A stretch of DNA of 64,000 nucleotides from Crocodylus rhombifer (GCA_038503035.1 JAVSML010024317.1:434001-498000), one strand, 5' to 3'. Positions 1 through 10,176 are shown, numbered from the stretch's first letter. A program made the numbers and translations. The notes: generated by a model from the sequence alone, not told the origin.

Positions 1-175
1 ATCCTGGCATCTGGGTCTAAATCAGGGGTAGGCAATTATTTCGGCTACAGGGCCGCTTAAGGGGTGCCTATAGATGTGCAGTGAGGCTGCTCGGATGTGC
101 TGTAATTATTTGACTAATTGAGGCTGCGCAAACTCCAGTGTTATGTGTACTATTCAGGCTCCAACAAACTCCAAT

Positions 176-268
176 ATCATGTGTATTAGTGTCCCCCTGC
201 TGCAAAATGGCTTTAGTTAAAGCACCCCTGCTGCCATTTTTCAGTGCAGGGACACTGGTACACATGAT
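176..268. repeat. Imperfect 35-bp inverted repeat inside the hAT element
   Basis: The left arm (176-210) and right arm (234-268) are reverse complements with a few mismatches around a 23-base loop. Both arms carry ATCATGTGTA / TACACATGAT and GTGTCCC / GGGACAC blocks. It could be a small foldback element nested in the hAT or a subterminal structure of the hAT itself. Confidence 0.7.
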
Positions 269-834
269 GCTGTGGATACTTTAATTAGAGTGGCTCTCTG
301 AACCTTTCTAATTAATGTTCACCTCCACCCCCTCCCAGACCACATGCATAAATTCGCAAGCAGTTTTTGGTGAGCTGTTGAGGGCCACAAGAATAGCCCC
401 ACCCATTGACAGGTGCCCTGCCCCCTGGTTGCCATCTTGGAACCACAAGTCTCACCCCTAATCCCTGATCTTTGTCACCTGAAGTCCCTCCATTTACCCC
501 AGAAATACTCCTTTTGGGAGGGTGTTGCCACCCTGGAACTGGGGGAAAAAACAAATTATATAGTAAAAATCAAACATCTACTATAATGTATTTAAATTTT
601 GTTTCCCAAATATTTTTGTCCTGATGTATGTGTTTTCATAGTGTATATAAAAGCTATCGCACAATAGCTCAAAATAAAGCCTTAGTCTTGTATATTGGCG
701 GGGGTAGGGGGGTTAAGTGTGGGGTGGGTGGAGTGTGTGGTTGGGGAGAGTGTGTGTGGGGTAGTTTGGGTGTCTGGGTGTGCAGTGTGTGGGAGGGTGT
801 GTGGGGTCGCAGAGTTGCATGTGGCCCCACAGGC

Positions 835-905
835 CCCATAGAGTGCAGCTCCCAAGTCTGTGGCCTAACATAGTAGCCACATACAGGGTCAGCCCCACCT
901 GGACC
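835..905 (+). repeat. Single copy of the hAT element's ~80-bp repeat unit
   Basis: This segment, from CCCATAGAGTGCAG to GGTCAGCCCCACCTGG, matches the unit tandemly repeated at 2853-3115 near the other end of the same hAT element (for example AACATAGTAG against AACATGGCAG, then AGCCCCACCTGG). Confidence 0.55.
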
Positions 906-940
906 CATAGGGCACATCCACATGAGCACACACATGCCTC

Positions 941-974
941 TTGCCCCACCTCAAAGTCATTTGAGGTGGGGCAA
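941..974. repeat. Perfect 15-bp inverted repeat with 4-base loop
   Basis: The arms TTGCCCCACCTCAAA (941-955) and TTTGAGGTGGGGCAA (960-974) are exact reverse complements separated by GTCA. The hairpin lies inside the hAT element, just after the isolated 80-bp unit. Confidence 0.9.
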
Positions 975-1190
975 CAGGGATGTGTGGGAACAAGAAAATG
1001 TTTCCTGTGCTGCAAACTTGCAGGGCAGGGAGAAAATTAGACCCCTGGATATCTAGGGGTCTAAAAAAAATCGATGTTTAAAAAAGCGGAGCAGGGCACA
1101 GTCCCTGACCATGCCCTGAGGCAACCAGAGGCTGGGTCCTTCATAGAGATGCTCTGGCTGCCGGAGTGTCTCTATGGTTGCCCCTCGCCA

Positions 1191-1235
1191 TGGTGCTGAA
1201 ACACACAGCCCGCCAGGCCACATGTTTCAGCACCA
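1191..1235. repeat. Perfect 13-bp inverted repeat inside the hAT element
   Basis: TGGTGCTGAAACA (1191-1203) pairs exactly with TGTTTCAGCACCA (1223-1235) around a 19-base GC-rich loop. Confidence 0.85.
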
Positions 1236-1921
1236 GGGCTCCAGTGCGGGTGAGTAAGGGGTCAGGGGGCTAGAGGGGTGGGGAGGGGACTGATGGTCCC
1301 ACCCACTCCCCTAGCCCTCCAACCCCTGCCAGCCCCCCCGAGGCCCCTGATCCCTGCCAGGGCTGGCTCCATCCCCCCAAGGCCCCCCATCCCTGCCCCT
1401 CCACCCCGTACTTAAAAAAACCCAACCCCCCCAGCACTTACCGGCAGTTGGAGCTGCCTTGTGGCTGCCTGGGGTCCCACTTGCACAGAGCGGGGCAGGC
1501 TGACAGCCCTAGCGGTCCCAGCCCAGGCCATCCTGCCCCTCCACTGTCCCGTGCTGCCCGGGCGGGGGGGGAAGGGGAGCTCTGCCAGGAGGCCCTGGAG
1601 TCCTGCCACCCCTGCTTCTAAGGTAACCAGAGGCTTTTTTTCCCCATTTTTTTCTGTTCTTTTTCTGTTTTTTTCTTTTTAAGTTATGGTGCCTGGGCCT
1701 GGGGGTGCAAGTTGTGGGGTCAGGCTGGGTGGGGTAGCCACTGGGGGGGCTGCAGGAACTGGTGGGGGATGGGGCCAGGTGGGAAAAAATTGGGGGGTTA
1801 GCATGGGACATGTGGGCCTTACAAGGGGGATGGTAGCCCCTGTGGGGGCCATTTGGACTTACCTTTAGATCTTAGACTTACTTTAGACTTAACTTTATTA
1901 TTATAAGAGACTTGCTTTAGA

Positions 1922-1942
1922 GATATATATATATATATATTT
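1922..1942. repeat. (AT)n microsatellite
   Basis: A short run of alternating A and T lies in the middle of the hAT element, followed by more degenerate AT-rich sequence. Confidence 0.85.
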
Positions 1943-2164
1943 AAGATATATCAATAAAACATTGTCCAACTGATCTCTGTCTCTGTCTTGCTCTCTGTCT
2001 TTATAGTGATCTTTTGTTTTACTTGTGGAGGAACATGGATTTGGGGGTATTTTACAGAATGACTTTGGGATTTTTTTTTATCAGGGATCTTTCAGTTTTC
2101 CAATAGAGAACACCAGAATTCCTGCTAGGGAGGCAAGTGGCAGGACTCTGCCTGCTCAGAGCTG

Positions 2165-2420
2165 GCACCTTGGACCCAGCTGACTGTGGCTGACCACCTG
2201 GCCAATTGGGACCAGGAGGACGTGCTTTGACAGTTCAAAGCGGACCACCACACCCGGAACATCTTCTGGGTGATAGCTGCCCAGATGGCCGGGCAGGGGA
2301 CACAAATGGCAATAGTGCCGTACAAAGGCCAACCCTGCAACTGCAGTCCGCTGGCAGCTGGCCCAGAGGGATAGATACTTCTACTGGCTCTGCAGTCCCC
2401 ATCCGAGTCTGGCAGGTGCA
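2165..2420 (+). pseudogene. Decayed Myb/SANT-like DNA-binding domain (MSANTD type)
   Basis: Read in the frame starting at 2165, the sequence gives APWT, then LANWDQEDVL, a stop at 2227-2229, then QFKADHHTRNIFWVIAAQMA. After a frameshift near 2310 it continues QCRTKA, with RYFYWL further on. The spacing W-x(n)-W..E..L, then RN..F..IA..M, then QCR.K is the Myb/SANT-like (MSANTD) pattern common in amniote genomes and in the accessory protein of PIF/Harbinger transposons. At least one stop and one frameshift show that it is dead. It lies inside the hAT element, so it was either captured or belongs to another element nested there. The family call rests on motif order only. Confidence 0.5.
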
Positions 2421-2603
2421 CAGCAAGTCACAGCCAGGCAGCAGTCCCCACTACCAGACTGCTGCAGTGGGTATAGGGTGCAGGGAACTCTCAGGGCTGC
2501 TTCAGCAGTCCAGCTGGCACAAGGGTTAGTGACCCCAGGTACCAGTTGGCTGGGCCCCAGAAGCTCCTGAAAGCAAGTAGCGTTGAGCTACTTGCTAGGA
2601 CAG

Positions 2604-2660
2604 CTTTTTATACTGCTGGGGACAGGACAGGGTAGCTTTTTATACTGCTGAGGACAGCAT
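2604..2660. repeat. Two direct copies of a 24-base motif
   Basis: AGCTTTTTATACTGCTG is followed by GGGACAG at 2604-2627 and by AGGACAG at 2637-2660, a 23-of-24 match. This is a local tandem duplication inside the hAT element. Confidence 0.75.
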
Positions 2661-2852
2661 TGGTACTGGCCCCAGGCTCTAGCTCCCCCTGGCTGAAGAT
2701 CCAGGCGGAGCCAGGCAGGGTTATTTTGCCCCAAGTGGTACAATTTGCTCAACAACAAAGTGCACATGAGCTGAAGCAAAAAGCCCTGGCTCAAATTTGC
2801 ACCGCTTCTATTTGAGCTGCTGTAAGCGCATGAGCTTGCATGTGTGGACGTG

Positions 2853-3115
2853 CCCATAGTGCGCGGCTCCTGCACTGCCACCTGACTTCCCAGCCCCTTG
2901 TGGCAGCAGTGGAACCAGCCCTGCCTAGCCCCAAAGCACGCAACTCCTGCATTCCCATCTGAGACCCTGGTCCCACATAGTGGCAGTAGCATGCGGGTCA
3001 GCCCTGCCTGGCCCCAAAATGTGTGGATCCCATGTTTCACCTGAGTCCCCAGCCTAACATGGCAGCAGCATGCAAGGCCAGCCCCACCTGGCCCCATAGT
3101 GCATGGTTCCCTATG
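2853..3115. repeat. Tandem array of a 77-83 bp unit, about 3.3 copies
   Basis: Units begin at about 2853, 2930, 3013 and 3093 with CCCATAG or CCCAAA, pass through a GGCAGCAG-like block and end with CAGCCC-T/C-CCTGG. The units are diverged. The same unit appears once at 835-905, so sequence near both ends of the hAT element is related. Confidence 0.7.
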
Positions 3116-3654
3116 CTACCAATACCCTTTCCCCCAACGGGAGTCCCTGACCCCTGGCCCGGTGGGGTACTTATGTGAATTTCTACTCTGGCAGGGAGGG
3201 AGGGCTGGGAAACAGTCACACGGTCTCCAGGCAAAAGCCTCTGCCAGGCAGAAGCTTTTTGTTTCTAGTGCTTGTTACCTTAGGGCTGGGGGCAGGTCAG
3301 GCCAGGCTGGTGTGGGGGTTGGTTGCTTAGGAAGTATTGCTGGAGCTGTTACTGCAGGGACACTGGTGCTGGTACCTCATGTATGGAGGTACTGGCTTTC
3401 AGAGGGGTGGCTGAGGGCCAGGGCTGGTGCTAATTGTTTTTCAGTTTTGGAAGAAGCCCCACAGTCCAGATGGAAACCTCTGGCAGGCCATATCCAGCCC
3501 ATGGGCCATATTTTGCCTGCCCCTGGTCTAAATCATTCCCTAACATTATCTCATTCTGTGATTGACCCATGTACTGTCAGTTACAGATTTACCAGGCATT
3601 TATACACATACTTTTTCAGGCTATGACATGTAAGACATCCAATTAATCAAGTCT

Positions 3655-3855
3655 GGTCCACATGCGAGCTGATGTGCACCACACTGTTACTTGCCATTGT
3701 ATAAGCAGCAAAATGTGCATCGGCATAGAGAAAATGGCAGTAGTGCACTTTTGAACTCAAACACCTTTGATGTGTTTTAGTTCAAAAAGTGGACCACTGC
3801 CATTTTCTTTGAAAAGCACCCAGTGCTGCAGCACATGCATGTGTAAAAATGCCCA
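3655..3855. mobile_element. Foldback repeat (MITE-like), about 200 bp
   Basis: The core is a 28-29 bp imperfect inverted repeat: AGAAAATGGCAGTAGTGCAC continuing at 3729-3756, paired with 3780-3808. The pairing continues inward with AAACAC (3759-3764) against GTGTTT (3772-3777). The pairing also extends outward: CACATGC at the left edge against GCATGTG at the right edge. No coding sequence is present. This is the structure of a foldback or palindromic MITE. I could not identify a target duplication with confidence. Confidence 0.55.
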
Positions 3856-3858
3856 CCA

Positions 3859-4590
3859 TTTTTCCCTGAGTTCCTATTTTTTTAAATTAGCCTTATTTCT
3901 GAGATATATGAGACCCATATCCTAGGTCAGTGTCTTACATGCTGAGCTGTTGGAACTTCTGGCCTCTTTCTCTTTTTTCTTTAATCTTGATTTCATTCCA
4001 ATGTGAGATGAAAAGACATTGTGAAAACTTGACTTTTCTTGTTAACAAATTCTTGCTTTCCAGGCAGCAGTACTTTTGAGGAATATTTTGTGTGCTTTGT
4101 GATGCAGATGTGGGTGAAAAGGGTGTGATAGCTCCAGGCCCTGACTTTTCATAATGCCAGTGCTACCAGTATTCCTGTGATTCACTATGAATTATAGAAG
4201 TGTTTGCCTTTGGTTAAATGTTTTCTTTTTTCTGGTTAAATAAAAAAAAAGAAAAAAGACTTGCTTCATTGACTCATGTCCAAGACTTGAAGCAATGTCT
4301 GTAATGGCCCTAATAGTCAAAATATGTTCTATCCATTTATGCTAAAGACTTTCTTTGCATCGAGTCCTTTGCTATTTGAATGGAGGGGGCATGACCTCAT
4401 TATGATCTCACAGTAGGTTTGTAAAACAGAGCTATTAGTAGTCTGCCTCTGCTCAAAGTGTAGTATCGCCCCAACCACTGGAAGTAGCTTAAACTGCCTA
4501 TATGTATTTCTTTTAGTTCTGTTTCATAAAGAATCCGATCTGGAGTTACTATCAGAACCCTGGAAAATTGATTTTTACAAACATGCTAAA
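3859..4590. other. AT-rich sequence, no gene seen
   Basis: Ordinary AT-rich sequence with short homopolymer runs. I see no reading frame, splice-site pattern or repeat that I can name. Confidence 0.6.
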
Positions 4591-4591
4591 C

Positions 4592-4918
4592 CAGTGGTTT
4601 TCAACCTTTTTAAGACTCAAAGCATCCCTTCATAACTTCTCTGAATTTAGTGGCTCTTCACTTTAAAAACTAGTTTAACTCATTTTTTGACTACAGAAAA
4701 ATGAGAGAGCAATTCTTTTGTTGCAAGGTACCCAGAGAGAACACAATAGGTCAGGATGTTTTTTACACTAATTACTGCTATTTCAAATCTTGGTTTTATC
4801 TTGTGAAACATATGTGGACATTTCACACTTAATAGTGTTAATATTGTGTTACCTATAGCACCTTTAAAAGGATGTCACAGCACCACAGGTAGAGTGAAGC
4901 CCCAGTTGAGAATCATTG
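4592..4918. mobile_element. Short non-autonomous hAT element
   Basis: The left end reads CAGTGGTTTTCAACCTTTTT. The right end, reverse-complemented, reads CAATGATTCTCAACTGGGG. Such CAGTGGTTCTCAACC-like ends are typical of old hAT MITEs. The flanking 8-mers TGCTAAAC and TTTTAAAA match at only 5 positions, as expected of a decayed duplication. The 327-bp length leaves no room for a transposase. Confidence 0.65.
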
Positions 4919-4946
4919 TTTTAAAATACTCCTTATCTTCTAACTT

Positions 4947-5992
4947 TTTCATAGATTTCATAGATTTCTAGGGTCAGAAGGCACCTGGCAAACCATCAGG
5001 TTCGACCCCCTGCTCCAAGCAGAGAAGAGTGCTGGGGTCAAGTAACCCCAGCCAGATGCCTATCCAGTCTCTTCTTGAATACCTCCAAGGCAGGGGAGAG
5101 CACCAACTCCCTTGGAAGCTCATTCCATATTTTGGCAACCCTCACTGTAAAGAATTTCTTCCTTATGTCCAATCTAAATCTATTCTCCTTCAGTTTGTGG
5201 CCATTATTTCTGGTAACCCTGAGGGGCACCCTGGTAAACAGAGTGTCTCCTATTTCCTGCTGACTCCCGCAGTGAGTTTGTAGGCAGCCACAAGATCGCC
5301 TCTCAGCCTTCTCTTGCGGAGGCTGAAGAGATTCAGATCCCTCAATCTGTCTTCATAGGGTCTTACCTGCAGGCCCTTGACCGTATGAGTAGCCCTTCTC
5401 TGGACCCTCTCAAGGTTATCCACATCCCTCTTGAAGGGTGGCACCCAAAACTGGATGCAGAACTCCATCTGCAGCCTCACCAATGCTGCATAGAGGGGAA
5501 TTATCACTTCCCTAGACTTGCTTGTGATGCACCTGCTGATGCAAGAAAGCGTGCGGTTAGTTTTGCTTATTACCTCATCACACTGGTGACTCATATTCAT
5601 TTTTGTGTCAACCAGGACTCTGAGATCTTTTTCCACTGTTGTGGTGCTCAGAATGGTACCTCCCAATCTATAGGTGTGTTGGAGATTCTTTCTTCCCAGA
5701 TGCAGCACCTTGCATTTATCCTTGTTAAATTGCATTCAATTCTGATCCACCCACTTTCCCAGTCTGTCCAAATCTGCCTGAATTCACTCCCTGCCCTCCA
5801 ATATGTTAACTGTACCCCATAGTTTAGTGTTGTCTGCGAATTTGGACGAGGTGCTTTCTACACCTTCATCCAAATCACTGACGAAGATATTAAACAGGAC
5901 TCGTCCAAGGACAGAGACCTGGGGGACACCACTGCCCACATCCCCCCAGAAAGAAACCAACCCATCCACCACCATTCTATGGGTGCATCCCT
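4947..5992 (-). mobile_element. CR1 LINE, 5'-truncated, with RT C-terminal half and 3' tail
   Basis: The 3' end is the TTTCATAGATTTCATAGATTTC tail at 4947, reading on the minus strand. Upstream on that strand are CR1 ORF2 features: a degenerate SGVPQ..VLG block with [14 protein letters not shown] (the RT catalytic box, here FADN instead of FADD), then KCKVLHLGRKN, QRRATHTVKGLQ.RPYEDRL and a C-terminal LDRHLAGV motif. The reading frame is broken at several points, including between about 5229 and 5250 and between 5735 and 5784. The copy stops inside the RT, near the QRVVVDG segment, which is the usual CR1 5' truncation. It is not functional. Confidence 0.9.
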
Positions 5993-7417
5993 TTTGAGGA
6001 CTATATTGTTAGAAAATGTGTAATTATAATATGATTTGCATAGGTAACTGTCATTAAAATTAAAAGCATTTTGCCATGGTCTTTAAATAGAGTATAGACA
6101 ACAAAATACATCCCATATGTTCTATAAGTTGATCGGGGAATGCAGACAGTTTTCAGGCTAATATAGCTTTGGCTATCTACCTCTCTCTCCTTTCTGATCA
6201 GGGAAACATATGCTTAATGCATGGACAGGGCAGGTTCATTGGTTCAGTTTCAACCAGTAATAAGGAGGGTTACCTAAATATGAATTCCTTTGTGCTCTAC
6301 TGCAGACAGGGTTCTTTGGGTAAATCTGATATCTTTTATTAGACCAACTCAATTAATTGACAAAATTCTTCTTAGCAAGCTTTCAGGCTCAAACACCATT
6401 CGTCAGACTGAGGAAGCATTTGTAGATGGTCTGGATGGAGAGGTAAAGCAGCCAGACTATGGATGCAAGAAAGCCAGTAATTTAAAATGTAAATTGATGT
6501 GGTCAGTAGGTGAGAGACAGGTTGTGGGGGAGGAGGAAGGGGGGATGAATGCAGCTGTAGTCAAAGGATGAGAGACAGGAGGGTGGAGTGAAGGGATTGA
6601 GAATAGCTGGTAAAAAGTGGAGGGTTTACCTAGGGAGCCAGATGCTAGGCAGGTTAAAATGTGTCATAAATCCAATGTCTATATTTAGTCCATTGTTTTT
6701 TGTATCCAGTAGATTGATGAAGTGAAGTTTGTAGGGTCATCTGTGAAAGGTATTTTGTAAATTCCCTTTGAGGATTAGATCTGAGACACTGGAGAGAGAG
6801 TGGTTTCCTTGTGAGTAATATGCCCCCACAGATAATTAAGTAGTCTTGTCTTTGATAGAGTTTCAGCGTGCATTCATTCTGGTACACAGTTGTTGTTTGG
6901 TCTCTCTTATGTATTTTCCATCAGGGCATTTGGTGCATTGGATGAGATCTATTACATTTCTGGAGGTGCAACTGTAAAATATTAGGAATGTTGATGGTTC
7001 TGTTGTGGGGTGTAGTAATTGTGGAGGGGGTGGAGATGTGTTGGCAGGTTTTACATTTCTTGTCCTGGCATGGTCTGGATCCATTCGACATATTTTGGGC
7101 CGTAGAAAGTTTGCTTCTTGTGATGAGGTTGGGGAGGTTTGGTTCTTGTTTAAGGGATAGGATGGGTGGTTCTGGGAAGATCTCTTTGAGAACTGGGTTT
7201 GAGTAAGAGTTGCAATTGTTTGAGGATTTTCTGTATAGATTCCAGGGAGGGATGTTATGTCATAACCAGTGGTGTGCAATTCATGAGGTTTTTTTCTTCT
7301 GTAGTGCAGCAATTCTTCATGTGGTATTTGGGTGGCATGTGGTACTTCAAAAGTGCAGTCTATCTCTCTGGGGGAGTGTCCTTTTGAGTGAAGGCCTTTT
7401 TGAGATTTATGAGGTGA

Positions 7418-7705
7418 CTAGCCAATTGCCCATCAAGAATGACCGGGGGAGGTGGGGAGAGTGCTGGGATGGAGTGCTGCCACCTAATGCCCCATGCTGC
7501 CACTGTTCTGCCTCTTGCAGAGAGTGAGGTAGGGGAGCTGAGGCCTCCCCTACCCTCTGTCCAGTCCTCCATGCAGCTTTGGAATCATGGTGGCGCACCC
7601 CCACACTTGGAGCACTCTGATTGGCTATTTCTGTCAGCCAATCAGAGCATGAATAAAGTGTTGCAGACAGACAGACTGACTTAATCTTTTATAATATTAG
7701 AAGGA
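7418..7705 (-). mobile_element. Helitron-like non-autonomous element, 288 bp, nested in the PLE
   Basis: Read on the minus strand, the insert begins TCCTTCTAATATTATAAAAG (a 5' TC followed by an AT-rich segment like that of vertebrate Helitrons) and ends GGCAATTGGCTAG (a CTRR end). The bases flanking it are A on the left and T on the right, matching Helitron insertion between A and T without target duplication. Removing exactly 7418-7705 restores a continuous PLE reading frame across the junction. A clear hairpin just before CTAG, expected in Helitrons, is not obvious to me, so the superfamily call is uncertain. The boundaries themselves are well supported. Confidence 0.55.
7615..7647. repeat. 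Perfect 12-bp inverted repeat containing CCAAT motifs
   Basis: CTCTGATTGGCT (7615-7626) and AGCCAATCAGAG (7636-7647) are exact reverse complements around a 9-base loop. It lies inside the Helitron-like insert. The paired ATTGG/CCAAT boxes could be promoter-like, but nothing else shows this. Confidence 0.85.
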
Positions 7706-7857
7706 TCACGGGCATTCTCCTCAGTGCAAATTCAGTGGTGTTGGAGATGTATATTACAGCTTTGTGCTCTACAGAGCATTCTGTTTTCCAAGAATTGGTA
7801 GATTTTAGCCAGAAATACAACAAAGCAGGTCAACATTGCTTCCTTTCTGCACTGAGG

Positions 7858-8635
7858 ACCATCACTGTGAAGAACACTGCACCTAGGGAGGAAGAACCAG
7901 CACCATACCTACAGGCTGAGGAACTCCCTTCTAGTCAGTGCAGAGGCAGAAAAGGATCTTGGAGTCATACCTGAGTCCAAAATGAACATGGGCTTCCAAT
8001 GTAGGGACACAGTCAGGAAGGCTAACCACACCTTATCATGCATTCACAGATACATCACGAGCAGCTTCAAGGAGGTGATCTTCCCCTTCTATGTGACACT
8101 GGTCAGGCCACAATTGGAGTACTGCATCCAGTTCTGGGCGCCGCACTTCAGGAGGGATGTGAATAGCATCGAGAGGGTCCAGAGGAGGGCCACTTGCATG
8201 GTCAGGGAGCAGCAGGGCAGGCCCTACAAGGAGAAGCTACAGGACCTGAACCTGTTCAGCCTCCACAAGAGAAGGCTGAGGGGGGAACTGGTGGCCATCT
8301 ACAAACTGGCCAACGGGGATCAGCAGGCTATGGGAGAGTCCCTGTTCCCCCGAGCACTATTGGGAGTAATGGGGAATAACAGCCATAAGTTGACTAAGAG
8401 TAGATTCAGACTAGACATCAGGAGGCACTACTTCATAGTCAGGGCGGCTAGGATCTGGAATCAACTTCTAAGCGAAGTGGTGCTCGCTCCTACCCTGGGA
8501 GTCTTCAAAAGGAGGCTAGATAATCACTTAGCTGGGGTCATTTGACCCCAGCACTCTTTCCTGCCCATGGCAGGGGGTTGGACTTGATGATCTACTCAGG
8601 TCCCTTCCGACCCTACCAACTATAAGACTGTGAAA
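7858..8635 (+). mobile_element. CR1 LINE 3' portion with an open C-terminal frame
   Basis: The copy starts near LHLGR-type sequence at about 7870 and keeps an uninterrupted frame at 7982-8545 (187 codons from its first Met). It reads MNMGFQC, PQLEYCIQFWAPHFRRD, RVQRRATC, LNLFSLHKRRLRGELVAIYKL, FRLDIRRHYF and ends FKRRLDNHLAGVI, the C-terminus of CR1 ORF2 downstream of the RT. Protein-coding sequence is followed by the normal CR1 3' UTR with GGGGGTTGGACTTGATGATC and GGTCCCTTCCGACCCTACCA, ending near a degenerate tail. It lacks the RT and endonuclease and cannot move on its own. The adjacent PLE relic ends where this copy begins. Confidence 0.9.
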
Positions 8636-10176
8636 CAACCTTTTTGCTTTGTTTGTATTTTTGTTTGTATTTTTTTCTAACTAAATGTCAGAAAATGAAG
8701 CAACATAGCTGCTTTAGAGCAGCCTGAATACATCCTGAGGAAGAGGGCCTAAGACCAGCACTGGTGGTATGTTCAGGGCCACTCTCATGTAGCTATATTG
8801 GCTAAAATGCAGACTTGGAGCAAATGGATGATTCTTGCTTCAAGCAGTGCTCTTGGGTGCAGCATGGAAACAGTGTCATCGTGCTCTTTATCCAAATTCT
8901 TGTCCCTACCCTTTGTGCAATCCTACACCCAAAGCTTGTTTGTATTTTTCTTGGGAAAATTCAGTGGCCCCTAGAAACAGCCGAAACTTTGTAGTTTGAG
9001 GAGCATACAACCTGGATATATGACTGATTCACATCAGTGTTATTACCTTTACACCTGTATAAATAAGGAAAAGCCACATGGTGTACAGCCATGTGGTTTA
9101 ACTCATTCAAATCTGGTGTAGAAAAATTCTGGGAAAATCTAGGGGTAAAGCTGCAAACATTTAAAATATGGCAGCATGGGTACTGTTTGCTACTCACCAT
9201 GTAGTGGTGAGGCACTGTAATAGCAACTAATGTATCCAGCTACACCAGGACAATTTAGTCATCTCTCTGCTCTGGACTGTGCTGTAATTTACTTCAGTGC
9301 ACTGAGCAGATACGTATTACTCTAGAATAAAGATGTTGTGTGTCCATGCCCTCTCACTTTTATAAATGCATACTGAGCCCTCCAGAAAAGACCTTGATTC
9401 TAGTTGAAAGGAAGAGTTGATTTGTGATATAACTATACTGCACACACCGACACGTGGTCATGTTCATGAACATACTTTTCATCTTATCCTCTGGAGGATC
9501 TGCATTTACTCATTTCTTCTTAGGTGATCAGTAAAGCTTACATTGGAACTTTACTTGTACCTCCCTTTTTCACTTTCTTACAGTGTCCTAAAAATATTAC
9601 CTTTTTTGGATGACATGCAAGTGACCGGTATCGGACCAAAGGTGCATTCATCTGCAAAATCCAGACTAACATATTTGAGTTATACAAACAAAGAAGGAAA
9701 AAAAGTCTGTACTTTTTGCACAAATTATTATTCTTGTTTATATTGCATAGCTGAAAAATGTTGAAGTTGGGGAGCCCTATGGAAGTCAATTGAAAAATTT
9801 CCAGTGGGGCCAAGATCATACTCCTGATTCTTTCTCAGCCCATTGACTTCAGAGTTGAGAAAACTCATAGCTTGTCTACAGTACATCCAAATTGTATCTT
9901 GGGGCATTTACAAACATACACTTAGACCTGTTTCCAAATGGTAAAGCCTGTCATATTCTAACAGGAAGTGTGCACAAGCTGGGAGTGATACAAGCATAAC
10001 AGAAGAGCTCTAATGTGAACCCTAGATGGGGCGGGGGGGGGGGGACTTGGAGCGCTGTTATGACATAATCACCACCCATTTATTTCTTGTATGCCAAATA
10101 CTGGAAATACAGTCAGCTTAAAGGGGCCTTGAGAACTTGCTACTGACCAAGCCTGAGAGCAATGCTAAACCACATA
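8636..10176. other. No gene seen; one short inverted repeat
   Basis: AT-rich, apparently unique sequence. The only structures noted are an 8-bp inverted repeat CCACATGG/CCATGTGG at 9074-9096 and a run of 14 G at about 10030-10043. Confidence 0.55.

Larger units (their letters stand above)
15..3533. mobile_element. hAT DNA transposon, 3.5 kb, non-autonomous or decayed, with 8-bp target duplication
   Basis: The element body runs from 23 to 3525. Its left end reads CAGGGGTAGGCAATTATTTC. The reverse complement of its right end reads CAGGGGCAGGCAAAATATGG, so the terminal inverted repeats match over about 14 bases with one change. GTCTAAAT occurs immediately outside both ends (15-22 and 3526-3533) as a perfect 8-bp duplication. 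An 8-bp duplication with CAGGGG-type ends is the hAT (Charlie-like) signature. The interior is GC-rich with many G and C runs and has no long reading frame or recognisable hAT transposase, so it is probably a non-autonomous derivative that picked up other sequence. It contains a Myb/SANT-like relic, an 80-bp repeat array and several hairpins, listed separately. The intact duplication suggests a single insertion event with both ends still in place. Confidence 0.85.
6293..7790 (-). mobile_element. Penelope-like element relic (RT C-terminus, GIY-YIG endonuclease, 3' UTR), split by an insertion
   Basis: On the minus strand, ICTEENAR near 7710-7735 is followed, after removal of the 7418-7705 insert, by DHLINLKKAF. 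Next come YHPSLESIQKILKQLQ, a cysteine motif KKCKTC, and CTSRNVIDLIQCTKC with KYIRETKQQL.TRMN. The last segment corresponds to the GIY-YIG endonuclease of PLEs, whose usual form is VIYLIQC..C..YIGET. YIR in place of YIG, stops and frameshifts show that it is dead. The coding end, near WIYDTF at 6654, is followed by a 3' region to about 6293. That region carries a block beginning GTCTGACGAATGG and ending in GTTGGTCTAATAAAAGATAT, which recurs at 33862, 41490 and 46130. PLEs are retroelements usually lacking LTRs. Confidence 0.8.

Noticed and set aside
2588..3097. 169-codon open frame on the minus strand
   Set aside because: It overlaps the 80-bp repeat array and GC-rich interior of the hAT element and shows no family motif.
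6654..7312. Host gene encoding a zinc-finger-like cysteine protein
   Set aside because: The cysteine motifs and the YIRET segment fit the Penelope-like GIY-YIG endonuclease, and the frame is broken.
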